64,000 bases of DNA from Thinopyrum elongatum (lineage: Eukaryota > Streptophyta > Magnoliopsida > Poales > Poaceae): positions 372,001-436,000 of the forward strand of contig JAAAXO010000108.1 in the NCBI GenBank assembly GCA_011799875.1, read 5' to 3'. Shown piece after piece: positions 1-11,248 of the stretch. Below the pieces are notes generated by a model. It was not told the DNA's origin. It ran no database searches and saw nothing but the letters and a program-made list of their open reading frames with translations. Numbering within the stretch: the first letter of the stretch is position 1; the number at the start of each line of letters is the position of its first letter. A program made the position numbers and the translations under genes.

Positions 1-3000
1 TTCATGGGCTTGGAAAATGGAAAATTAATTTTTATTACACAATAATTTCAAATTCCTATGAAACATTGTCCACTATGGTTACACCAATAGTTTTGCCAAA
101 TTTGGGCAAGTTATCATGGATTTTGCCATGTATGTGGCCATTTCTATGTGCATGTGCCATGAAATCCACACAAGTGCATTGTAGATAGGCCATTTTGTAT
201 TGCAAATTTTAGGATCAATCTACATCACACTTGTAGTGCAAATTTGGGCTTTTTCGGACAATTCAATGAAATTCAAGTAAATGCATGGATATAGAAATAT
301 TACTCTGAAATTTGTGAAACCTGGTCAGTGCCCATCCAATGTGCACTCCTTTTTTTGAAAAATGAAATGGAACAAATTTCAAAAGTATTTAAGGCACTTC
401 CTTGACAAAGAAAAGCCATTTCAGGGGCTTGGAAAATGTAAAATTAATTTTATTACAAAATAATTGCAAATTCCTATGAAACATTGTCCATTATAGTTAC
501 ACCAATAGTTGTGCCAAATTTGGGCATGTTATCATGGATTTTGCCATGTATGTGGCCATTTCCATGTGCATGTTCCTTGAAATCCACACAACTCCATTAT
601 AGATAGGCCATTTTGTAAAGATTTTTTTTAGATTTGTTGTAATAGAACTTTAGATTTTCCCCACAAACTAGTGCACATAAGATGGCTCAGTGCAAAGGCA
701 TTTGAATTTTTGAGCCTTTTTCATTTTCTTTGTTTTTTCAAACTTGGGTCAAACTTGTAGTGTTGACCATTGATACAAAATGGTCTAGAATTGCTACTTG
801 CCTTGTGCCAAGTTCATAAAACACCAATATTGTAGCATAAAATGATTTTTAAAAAAATTCAGGAGCAATCTACATCACACTTGTAGTGCAAATTTGGGCC
901 TTTTCTGATAATTCAATGAAATTCAACTAAATGCATGGAATATAGCAATATTACTGTGAAATTGGTGAAACCTGGTCGGTGCTAATCCAATGTGTCCTGC
1001 TTTTGATGAAAAATGAAATGGAACAAATTTCAAAATTATTTAAGGCACGTCTTTCACAAATAAAAGCCATTTCAGGGGCTTGGAAAATGGAAAATTAATT
1101 ATTTATTACAAAATAATTGTAAATTCCTATGAACCATTGTCCACTATGGTTACACCAATAGTTGTGCCAAATTTGGGTATGTTATCATGGATTTTGCCAT
1201 GTACGTGGCCATTTCCATGTGCAGGTGACTTGAAATCCACACTAGTTCGTTGTAGATATGCCATTTTGTAGTACAAATTTTAGGAGGAATCTACATCATA
1301 CTTGTAGTGCAAATTTGGGCCTTTTCGGATAATTCAATGAAATGCAACTAAATGCATGGAATATATCAATATTACTATGAAATTGGTGAAACCTGGTCAG
1401 TGCCCATCCAATGTGTACTACTTTTTATGAAAATGAAATGGAACAAATTTCAAAATTATTTAAGGCACTTCCTTCACAAAGAAAAGCCATTTTATGGGCT
1501 TGGAAAATGGAAAATTAATTTTTTACACAATAATTGCAAATTCCTATGAAACATTGTCCACTATGGTTACACCAATAGTTGTGCCAAATTTTGGCATGTT
1601 ATCATGGATTTTGCCATGTAAGTGGCCATTTCCATATGCATGTGCCTTGAAATCCACACAAGTGCATTGTAGATAGGCCATTTTGTATTGCAAATTTTAG
1701 GGTCAATCTACATCACACTTGTAGTGCAAATTTAGGCCTTTTCGGATAATTCAATGAAATTCAACTAAATGCATGGAATATAGCAATATTACTCTGGAAT
1801 TTGTGAAATCTGGTCAGTGCCCATCGAGTGTGTACTCCTTCTCATGAAAAATGTAATGGAACAAATTTCAAAAGTATTTAAGGCACTTCCTTCACAAAGA
1901 AAAGCCATTTCAGGGGCTTGGAAAATGGAAAATTAATTGTTTGTTACAAAATATTTGCAAATTCCTATGAAACATTGTCCATTATGGTTACACCAATAGT
2001 TGTGCCAAATTTGGGCTTGTTATTATTAATTTTGCCATGTATGTGCCCATTTCCATGTGCATGTTCCTTGAAATCCACACAACTCCATTATAGATAGGCC
2101 ATTTTGTAAAGTTTTTTTTTCAGATTTGTTGTAATAGAACTTTAGTATTTTCCCCACAAACTAGAGCACATAAGGTGGCTTAGTGCAAAGGCATTTGCAT
2201 TTTTGAGCCTTTTTTCATTTTCTTTGTTTTTTTTCAAACTTGGGTCAAACTTGTAGTGTTGACCATTGATACAAAATGGTCTAGAATTGCTACTTGCCTT
2301 GTGCCAAGTTCATCCAACGCCAATATTGTCGCATAAAATGATTTTTCAAAAATTTCAGGAGCAATCTACATCACACTTGTAGTGCAAATTTGGGCCTTTT
2401 CTGATAATTCAATGAAATTCAACTAAATGCATGGAATATAGCAATATTACTATGAAAGTGGTGAAACCTGGTCAGTGCCCATCCAATGTGTACTGCTTTT
2501 TATGAAAATGAAATGGAACAAATTTCATACAAAATGGTCTGGGATTTCTACTTGCCTTGTGCCAAGTTCATCCAACACCAATATTGTAGCATAAAATGAT
2601 TTTTCAAACTTTGGTCAAACTTGCAGTGTTGACCATTCACACAAAATGGTTTTGAATTGCTACTTTCCTTGTGCAAAGTTCATCCAATATAGATATTGTA
2701 GCATAAAATGATTTTTCAAAACTTTCAAGAGCAATCTACATCACACTTGTAGTGCAAATTTGGGCCTTTTCGGATAATTCATTGAAATTCAACTAAATGC
2801 ATGGAATATAGCAATGTTTCAGTGAAACTGAATAAACCTGGTCTGTGCCCATCTAATGTAGCCTGCTTTTGATGAAAAATGATATTGAACAAATTTCAAA
2901 AATATTTAAGGCACTTCCTTCACAAAGAAAAGCCATTTCAGGGGATTGGAAAATGTAAAAACTAATTATTTTTATTACAAAATAATTGCAAATTCCTATG

Positions 3001-5052
3001 AAACATTGTCCACTATGGTTACACCAATAGTTGTGCCAAATTTGGGCATGTTATCATGGATTCTGCCATGTATGTGGCCATTTCCATGTGCATGTGCCTT
3101 GAAATCCACACAAGTTCATTGTAGACAGGCCATTTTGTAGAGCAAATTTTAGGAGCTATCTAAATCGCACTAGTAGTGCAAATTTGGGCCTTTTCGGATA
3201 ATTCAATGAAATTCAACTAAATGCATGGAATATAGCAATATTACTCTGAAATTGGTAAAACCTGGTTAGTGCCCATCCATTGTGTCCTGCTTTTGGTGAA
3301 AAATGAAATGGTACAAATTTCAAAATTATTTGAGGCACTTCCTTCACAAAGAAAAGCCATTTTGGGGGCTTGGAAAATGGAAATTAATTTTCTATTACAA
3401 AATAATGGCAAATTCCTATGAAACACTGTCCACTAGGTTACACCAATAGTTGTACCTCAATTTGGGCATCTTATCATGGATTTTGCCGTGTATGTGGCCA
3501 TTTCCATGTGCATGTGCCTTGAAATCCACACAAGTCCATTGTTGATAGGCCATTTTGTGAAAGTTATTTTAGACTTGTTGTACTGCAAGTTTAGTATTTT
3601 TCCCACAAACAAGTGCACATAAGATGGCTCAGTGCAAAGGCATTTGGATTTTTGATCCTTTTTTCATTTTCTTTGTTTATTTTTAAACTTGGGTCAAACT
3701 TGAAGTGTTGACCATTCATACAAAATGGTCTGAAATTGCTACTTGCCTTGTGCCAAGTTCATCCAACACCAATATTGTAGTATAAAATGATTTTTCATAA
3801 ATTTCAGGAGCAATCTACATCACACTTGTAGTGCACATTTTGGCCTTTTCGGATAATTAAATGAAATTCAACTAAATACATGGAATATAGCAATATTACT
3901 CTGAAATAGCTGAAACCTGGTCAGTGCCCATCCAATGTGGCCTACTTTTGATGAAATATGAAATGGAACAAATTTCAAAATTATTTAAGGCACTTCCTTC
4001 ACAAAGTAAAGCCATTTCAGGGGCTTGGAAAATGGAAAATTAATTATATATTACAAAATAATTGCAAATTCCTATGAAACATTGTCCACTATGGTTACAC
4101 CAATAGTTGTGCCAAATTGGGGATGTTATCATGTATTTTGCCATGTATGTTGCCATTTCCACACAAGTCCATGGTAGATATGCCATTTTGTGAATGTTTT
4201 TTTGGAGACTTGTTGTACTGCAAGTTTAGCATTTTCCCACAAACAAGTGCACATAAGATGGCTGGGTGAAAAGGCATTTGAATTTTTGAGCCTTGTTTCA
4301 TTTTCTTTGTTTATTTTCAAACTTGGGTCAAACTTGTAGTGTTGACCATTGACACCAAATGGTTTGGAATTGCTACGTGCCTTGTGCCATGTTTGTCTAA
4401 CACCAATATTGTAGCATAAAATGATTTTTCAAATATTTCAGTAGCAATCTACATCACACTTGTAGTGCAAATTTGGGCCTTTTAGCATAATTTAGTGAAA
4501 TTCAACTAAATGCATGGAATATAGCAAAATTAATCTGAAATTACTGAAACCTAGTCAGTGCCCATCCAATGTCTCCTGCTTTTGTTGAAAAATGAAATGT
4601 GGTTGTGCCTTGAAAATGGAAACTTGGGACAAACTTTCAGTGTTGACCATTCATACAATGGTCTAGAATTGCAACTTGCCTTGTGCCAAATTCATCCAAC
4701 ACCAATATTGTAGCATAAAATGATTTTTCAAAAAATTTAGGGGCAATCTACATCACACTTGTAGTGCAAATTTGGACCTTTTCAGATAATTCAATGAAAT
4801 TCAACTAAATACATGGAATATAGCAAAATTAATCTGAAATTACTGAAACCAGGTCAGTGCCCATCCAATGTGTCCTGCTTTTGATGAAAAATGAAATGGA
4901 ATAAATTTCAAAATTATTTAAGGCACTTCCTTCACAAAGAAAAGCAATTTTTGGGGCTTGGAAAATGGAAATTTCATTTTCTATTACAAAATAAGTGCAA
5001 ATTCCTATGAAACATTGTCCACTATGGTTACACCAATAGTTGTCCCCAATTT
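1..5052. repeat. AT-rich tandem satellite-like array (about 650-bp unit and about 420-bp short variant)
   Basis: The motif GCTTGGAAAATGG recurs near 9, 427, 1078, 1498, 1916, 2944, 3368, 4023 and 4956, giving spacings of about 418, 651, 420, 418, 1028, 424, 655 and 933. A second landmark (CACTTGTAGTGCAAATTTGGG) recurs with matching spacing. The 650 unit equals the 420 unit plus about 230 bp (for example about 615-860, 2107-2350 and 3560-3800) carrying the TTGGGTCAAACTTGTAGTG segment; spacings of 1028 and 933 are a full unit plus a partial unit. Short open frames of about 60 codons recur in equivalent positions, but only because the monomers are alike; I do not call them genes. The array starts before the window and stops abruptly at a CRM element. 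The family name is not recognised with certainty; a (peri)centromeric satellite or the internal repeats of a large transposon are both possible. Confidence 0.8.
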
Positions 5053-6110
5053 GAGCCTTTGCATAATCTTTTCTGTATTTGCTTTGTTGAATTTGCGGTT
5101 GCATCGTCGTGTCAAGTTGCTGGTCTTAGCGTCTAGTCCTTTAGAGTTTCGAGTTATGTTCATAAGTTGTCATGCCGCCGCCACACCATCATCATCGCCC
5201 CTGCCATCTACCACCACCGCTTATCTGCCACCGCTTTGAATCCATATACCATCACCGATCTGTATCCATATACCACCACCGATCCGTATCCATATACCAC
5301 CACCATATATCCACCACCAATCCGAGTTCTTTTCATATTAGGTTTGTTTTCGAGATCCATCTAGTTTCCGATTCGTGTTTCCTTGTCGGAGTAGGTTTCG
5401 GAAAAAAAAAAGTCTGGAGACCCCCGGGCAGTTTTTAGGCCAAAATTTTGGCAGTCAATTTTTTTCCCTATCCTATTTTTAGGTCCCAGGGAGCGTTTTG
5501 AGACACTTGCCATCATAGTGATTTTTTGTCGCACTTTTTCGTCGTCGCTGCCCTGATTTCCGAAAAAAAAAAATTCAAAAAAAAATTTCGTGCCAATCCT
5601 GTTAGTTTGACTTGGGAAGAGTTTTGAGACACTCGCCATTATAGTGATTTTTTGCAAAAAAAAAAGGAGCGCACAAAAAAAAACAAAAAAAAACAAAAAA
5701 CGAATTTTTTTTAGAGTGTGCTCTTCCCTTGTTTACGTGCCGCGCCGTGATTTTGTTAGTGTTCTAGGCTCGCGTCTCTAGTACGGTCTAGCCTAGGACC
5801 AGCACAGTACCGTCGTTGAGCGTTTATTCAACTTTGCATTTCTGAATTGATTATTGCTGACCCTTTTTGCTACCATATCATAAGCCTTCCCAGCACCACA
5901 TACATCTACGTCGTGCGTTTGACACCACCTGGCAATCGCTCTGTCCAATCTTTAAGAGTTTTGACTACAACGGTTGCCGATCACCACCTGCTGCTGGGTA
6001 AGAACTGGTAAGCATTTGAGATTCGCTTGACGGTTTTGTGATACACCACCACCACCACTTCTCAGTAGTCTGTAGGATCATATTCTTGTGTGTTTCTATT
6101 GCTGCTAACC
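5053..6110 (+). other. CRM untranslated leader (no gene)
   Basis: This stretch matches, with divergence, the reverse complement of 34739-35800 and also the 62685-63060 segment, all lying just before a gag start. It carries a short tandem repeat (5242-5312) and long runs of A or T around 5400-5430 and 5560-5710. The open frames it contains are low-complexity and not shared between copies, so none is called. Confidence 0.75.
5242..5312 (+). repeat. 24-bp minisatellite in CRM leader
   Basis: CCATATACC begins at 5242, 5266 and 5290, giving three imperfect 24-bp units (core CCATATACCACCACCGATC). The minus-strand CRM copy has a different 28-bp expansion at the corresponding place (35526-35609). 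Confidence 0.85.
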
Positions 6111-9100
6111 ATGGCAGGATCACAAGTCGATGAGACGGATTGGGAGAACATGACGAACAAACAGCTACATGATAAATTTCTGCAAATGATGAGTGGACAG
6201 GTGCAAGATGTGCTAAACAGATTTGAAGAGGCCATGGAGAAGATAGACGGAATTGAGAAGACGTTCGAAACAAAGCTCGATAACAAGTTTAATGAATTGC
6301 TCGCGTGTCTTCCACAACCACCGCCGGCTGCACCTGTCGCACCTCTACAACAACAACAACGTCGCCTTCCAAATCAAGTGGGACGAGCACAGCGCGTTCC
6401 CCTTGAGCCTGGTCAAACTTCTGGTGCCGCTGCACCTACTGTTGATGCTTCTATGGCTCCTGCTGCCGCTGAGGAGGACGATTATGCGGGCGATTACGAG
6501 GATGAGGTTGATCAAAATCAGAACTACGTGCAACCACCACCACCAGGTCGTCCACATGCAAATAATCGCAATGGTAGGGCTGCATTACCAGCTCAGGTAC
6601 GAGATCATGACCATCTTCCTAAACTGAAATTGAATATTCCACCATTTGAGGGTAGATATGTTCCTGATATATATCTTACTTGGGAGTTAGAAACTGAACA
6701 ACGTTTTACATGTTTACAATATCCCGAGGAGAGACGTGTTGCTGCTGCTGTTTGTGCTTTTACTAGTTTTGCATGTGTATGGTGGTCTGAACATTGTAGA
6801 TTATATCCTATTCCAACTACTTGGGCTGCTTTGAAAACTGCTATGCGTACTCATTGGGTTCCACCATATTATCAACGTGAATTACTTCAAAAATTGCACC
6901 GCTTAAGACAAGGAAAAAATTCTGTAGAAGAATATTATCAGGAATTACAAACTGGCATGATTAGATGTGGTATTGTTGAGGAGAATGAAGCTATGCTTGC
7001 ACGTTTTATGGGTGGATTAAATAGAGAGATTCAGACCATTCTAGAGTATAAGGAGTATAATAATATCACTCGTTTATTCCATCTTGCTTGTAAAGCTGAA
7101 CGTGAAGTGCAGGATCGACAGGCATTGGCGCGGACTAACTTTTCTGCAGGTCGACCTTCATCGTGGACACCGCGTGCATCCTCTACTTCCACACATTCTA
7201 TTGCACCGACACCTCCATCAGCTGCCACCTCCAGCCGTGATACAAGGAAGCAGGCACAACCACCACTATCTGCCAAGAGCACACCTACCGGGCCTGCACA
7301 GAGTTCTTCTTCTTCCATGGCATCAACAGGGCACACAAGTGATATTATTTGTCGTCGTTGTAAGGGAAGAGGTCATTATGCGAGAGAATGCAAATCTTAG
7401 CGTGTGATGATTGCTACCGAGGATGGTGGGTATGAGTCCGCTAGTGACTATGATGAGGACACTTTGGCTCTCATTACATGTGAAGAATACGGTGGCGATG
7501 ATTCTGAACAAGAGACGCAATACATGGCTCCTGAAGACGCTGACAGGTATGAATGTTTAGTTGCTCAACGTGTTTTGAGTGTGCAGGTCACACAAGCTGA
7601 GCAAAATCAGAGGCATAATTTGGTCCATACAAAGGGAGTTGTGAAGGAACGTTCTGTTCGGGTCATCATAGATGGAGGGAGCTGCAACAACTTGGCTAGC
7701 ATGGAGATGGTGGAGAAGCTCTCTCTCACCACAAGACCACATCCACATCCTTACTATATCCAATGGTTCAACAACAGCGGCAAGGTTAAGGTAACACGTA
7801 CTGTTCGTGTGCATTTTAGTATCTCTACGTATGCTGATTTTGTTGATTGTGATGTGGTACCCATGCAAGCATGTTCCTTATTACTTGGTAGACCATGGCA
7901 ATTTGATAAAAGTTCTGTACACCATGGTAGAAACAATCAGTATACTCTTGTTCATAAGGATAAACATATTACTTTGCTTCCTATGTCTCCTGATTCTATT
8001 TTGAAAGATGATATTAATAGAGCTAGTAAGGCAAAACAGGAGCAAAATAAGAGTGAAAATCAGATTGTGGCAAAAGAATTTGAGCAACAAATGAATCCTC
8101 ATAATAAACCATCTAGTGTTGCTTCTGAAATTAAATTGAAAAGTGCATGTTTACTTGCCACCAAATCTGATATTGATGATCTAGATTTCAGCAAATCTGT
8201 TTGCTATGCTTTTGTGTGCAAAGAGGCATTATTTTCATTCCAGGACATGCCTTCCTCTTTGCCTCCTGCTGTTACTAACATTTTGCAGGAGTTCGCCGAC
8301 ATCTTTCCACAAGATGTGCCTCCGGGATTACCACCTATTCGAGGGATTGAGCATCAGATTGACTTAATTCCCGGTGCATCGCTACCCAACCGTGCACCAT
8401 ACCGTACTAATCCAGAGGAGACGAAGGAGATTATGCGTCAAGTCCAGGAGTTGCTCGACAAAGGTTATATACGCGAATCCCTTAGTCCTTGTGCTGTTCC
8501 TATTATTCTAGTGCCGAAAAAGGATGGTACATCGCGTATGTGTGTTGATTGTAGAGGCATTAATAATATTACTATTCGTTATCGTCATCCTATTCCTAGA
8601 CTAGATGATATGCTTGATGAATTGAGTGGCTCTACAATATTCTCCAAAGTTGATTTGCGTAGTGGATACCATCAAATTCGTATGAAATTGGGGGATGAAT
8701 GGAAAACAGCATTTAAAACAAAGTTTGGATTATATGAGTGGTTAGTCATGCCTTTTGGGTTAACTAATGCACCTAGTACTTTTATGAGATTAATGAACGA
8801 AGTTTTACGTGCTTTCATTGGACGATTTGTGGTAGTCTATTTTGATGATATACTGATTTATAGCAGATCTTTGGAGGAACATTTGGAACATTTACGTGCT
8901 GTTTTTATTGCTTTACGTGATGCACGTTTGTTTGGTAACCTTGGGAAGTGCACCTTTTGCACCGACCGAGTATCTTTTCTTGGCTATGTTGTTACTCCAC
9001 AGGGAATTGAAGTTGATAAAGCCAAGATTGAAGCTATTGAGAGTTGGCCACAGCCCAAAACAGTCACTCAAGTGAGGAGTTTTCTTGGACTCGCTGGTTT

Positions 9101-10556
9101 CTATAGGCGTTTTGTGAGAGATTTCAGCACCATTGCTGCACCTCTCAATGAGCTTACAAAGAAGGATGTGCCTTTTGTTTGGGGTACCTCACAGGAAGAA
9201 GCCTTCACGGTATTGAAAGAAATGTTGACACATGCTCCTTTACTCCAACTTCCTGATTTTAATAAGACTTTTGAGCTTGAATGTGATGCTAGTGGAATTG
9301 GATTAGGAGGTGTTTTATTACAAGATGGCAAACCTGTTGCATACTTTTCTGAAAAATTGAGTGGGCCTAGTCTGAACTATTCTACTTATGATAAAGAATT
9401 ATATGCTCTTGTTCGGACCTTAGAAACATGGCAACATTATTTATGGCCCAAAGAATTTGTTATACATTCTGATCATGAATCTTTGAAACACATTAAAAGT
9501 CAAGCAAAACTGAACCGTAGACATGCTAAATGGGTTGAATTTATTGAGACTTTCCCTTATGTCATTAAACACAAGAAGGGTAAAGAAAATGTTATTGCTG
9601 ATGCATTGTCTCGTCGTTATACTATGCTTTCACAACTTGACTTTAAAATATTTGGTTTGGAGACCATCAAAGATCAATATGTGCATGATGCTGAATTTAA
9701 AGATGTATTGCAGAATTGTAAGGAAGGGAGAACATGGAACAAGTTCGTCGTTAACGATGGATTTGTGTTTCGTGCTAACAAGCTATGCATTCCAGCTAGC
9801 TCTGTTCGTCTTTTATTGTTGCAGGAAGCGCATGGAGGAGGATTAATGGGACACTTTGGCGTGAAGAAGACGGAGGATATACTTGCTACACATTTCTTTT
9901 GGCCAAAGATGAGACGGGATGTTGAGCGTTTTGTTGCTCGCTGCACTACATGTCAAAAAGCTAAGTCACGACTCAATCCTCATGGTTTATATATGCCTTT
10001 GCCTGTACCTAGTGTTCCTTGGGAGGATATATCTATGGACTTTGTTTTAGGTTTACCTCGAACAAAGAAGGGGAGGGATAGCATATTTGTTGTCGTGGAT
10101 AGGTTCTCGAAAATGGCACACTTTATACCATGTCATAAAAGCGATGATGCTGTTAATGTTGCTGATTTGTTCTTTCGTGAAATTATACGCTTGCATGGTG
10201 TGCCAAATACTATTGTTTCAGATCGTGATACTAAATTTCTTAGCCACTTTTGGAGATGTTTATGGGCTAAGTTGGGGACTAAACTGCTTTTTAGTACTAC
10301 ATGTCACCCCCAAACTGATGGACAAACTGATGAGGACATCAATACCATTGTTACACCCACAGCCCCTGCTTCTATACATACTGGACCAATTACTAGAGCT
10401 CGCGCACGTCAATTAAAATATCAGGTACTTTCGTTTCTTGGTAATGATTCTAAAGTTCATGAGAATATGATGCTGCCTAAATTGGATACATTTGTTTTGC
10501 TTACAAATGAAGGGCCTAGCTTGGACAAGAAAGAGGAACCTTGGAGCAAGTTCTAG
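6111..10556 (+). pseudogene. CRM gag-pol polyprotein, one internal stop, integrase truncated and fused to LTR-encoded tail
   Basis: Retrotransposon polyprotein (capsid, protease, reverse transcriptase, RNase H, integrase). The start is the ATG at 6111, in a good context (AACCATGG) and shared with the copies at 34738 (minus) and 63061; the same frame is open from 6090. Gag is followed by a CCHC knuckle (CX2CX4HX4C) near 7350-7390. A TAG at 7398-7400 interrupts the frame; the minus copy reads through this point, so it is a mutation. Then come protease (IIDGGS, Asp codon 7671), RT with YFDD at 8838-8849, RNase H (ECDASG at 9279), and the integrase H2C2 zinc region at 9829-9957 with the first two catalytic Asp regions at about 10036 and 10219. 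The catalytic Glu is absent: the frame jumps after the GQT residues straight into the LTR at 10328 and, in frame, into its tail, ending at TAG 10554-10556 where other copies continue. Confidence 0.85.
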
Positions 10557-11248
10557 CATGGAGATGATGGCATGCACAAGGGGAACAAGAACGGAGTTAC
10601 AAGTGATGATTTCAGGACTTTGAAGCCACCATAATGAGTGCAGGAAGCCTTGGACGAAATATACAAGATGTCACTTCATAAATTTCGTCCAGAGGCTATT
10701 ATAGGTGCTGCGTCACCTTATTATTGGGCCAGGCCCATGTAATTTCGAAATACTTGAGTATAGGCTGTTTTTAGAGTCCGTATGTGTGGGGAAACAAGAG
10801 ATAGGGTTGGTTTCGGACCCCTCCTTCAAGGGCCACGAAATCCCCTCCTCTTCCTCCATATATACAGCCCTTAGGGCACCGTTTAGACTTTGGGTTTTGT
10901 TTAGATTAAAGTTCGCCATAGCTGCAACTTCGCGTACTTCGTTTGTGTTCAACGACCAGACCAAGACGTCACAGAACCCCACCTTGATCAATAAAGCTTT
11001 CATCTTATATTCGCAATATCCAGATTGCAAATCTTAGTTTCTTGCTTGTTCTTCGTTTGCTTGCAGGAGATAGACCCTCGTGGTCAGGTTGATTGTGCTC
11101 CGGCGTGGTCAATAACCTCTCGGAGTTGGTTTAGCGATTGCTAAGGCGCGACGTCCTCGCACGTTCGTAGTCGGATCGTCAAAGTCTACTCCACCAAAAA
11201 CGATAGCTATCATCTCATCGAAAGATCGGGACACCCTCGCCTCTATCA
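10328..11248 (+). repeat. CRM LTR joining two different pol fragments
   Basis: A complete 921-bp LTR from TGATGAGG to CTCTATCA. It carries a TATA-like CATATATAC near 10857 and AATAAA near 10990, consistent with promoter and polyadenylation signals of an LTR. Left flank is integrase (10327) and right flank is mid-RT (11249). The flanking pentamers CAAAC and CGTTT do not match, so there is no target-site duplication. Confidence 0.85.

Noticed and set aside
1..5052. CRISPR-like or tRNA-like arrays
   Set aside because: Repeat units are hundreds of bases long, degenerate and without unique spacers; plant genomic context.
1080..5239. Recurrent ~60-codon frames in the tandem array
   Set aside because: They recur because the monomers are similar; stops and frameshifts are frequent and there is no recognisable domain or codon-position bias by eye.
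5167..5438. His/Tyr/Pro-rich frames in the CRM leader
   Set aside because: Translation of the 24-bp minisatellite; the minus copy has a different unit and frame.
10328..10560. Recurring GATGAGGACATC junction as a recombination hotspot motif
   Set aside because: Explained once the polypurine tract showed that TGATGAGG is the LTR start; the recurrent breakpoints are LTR boundaries.
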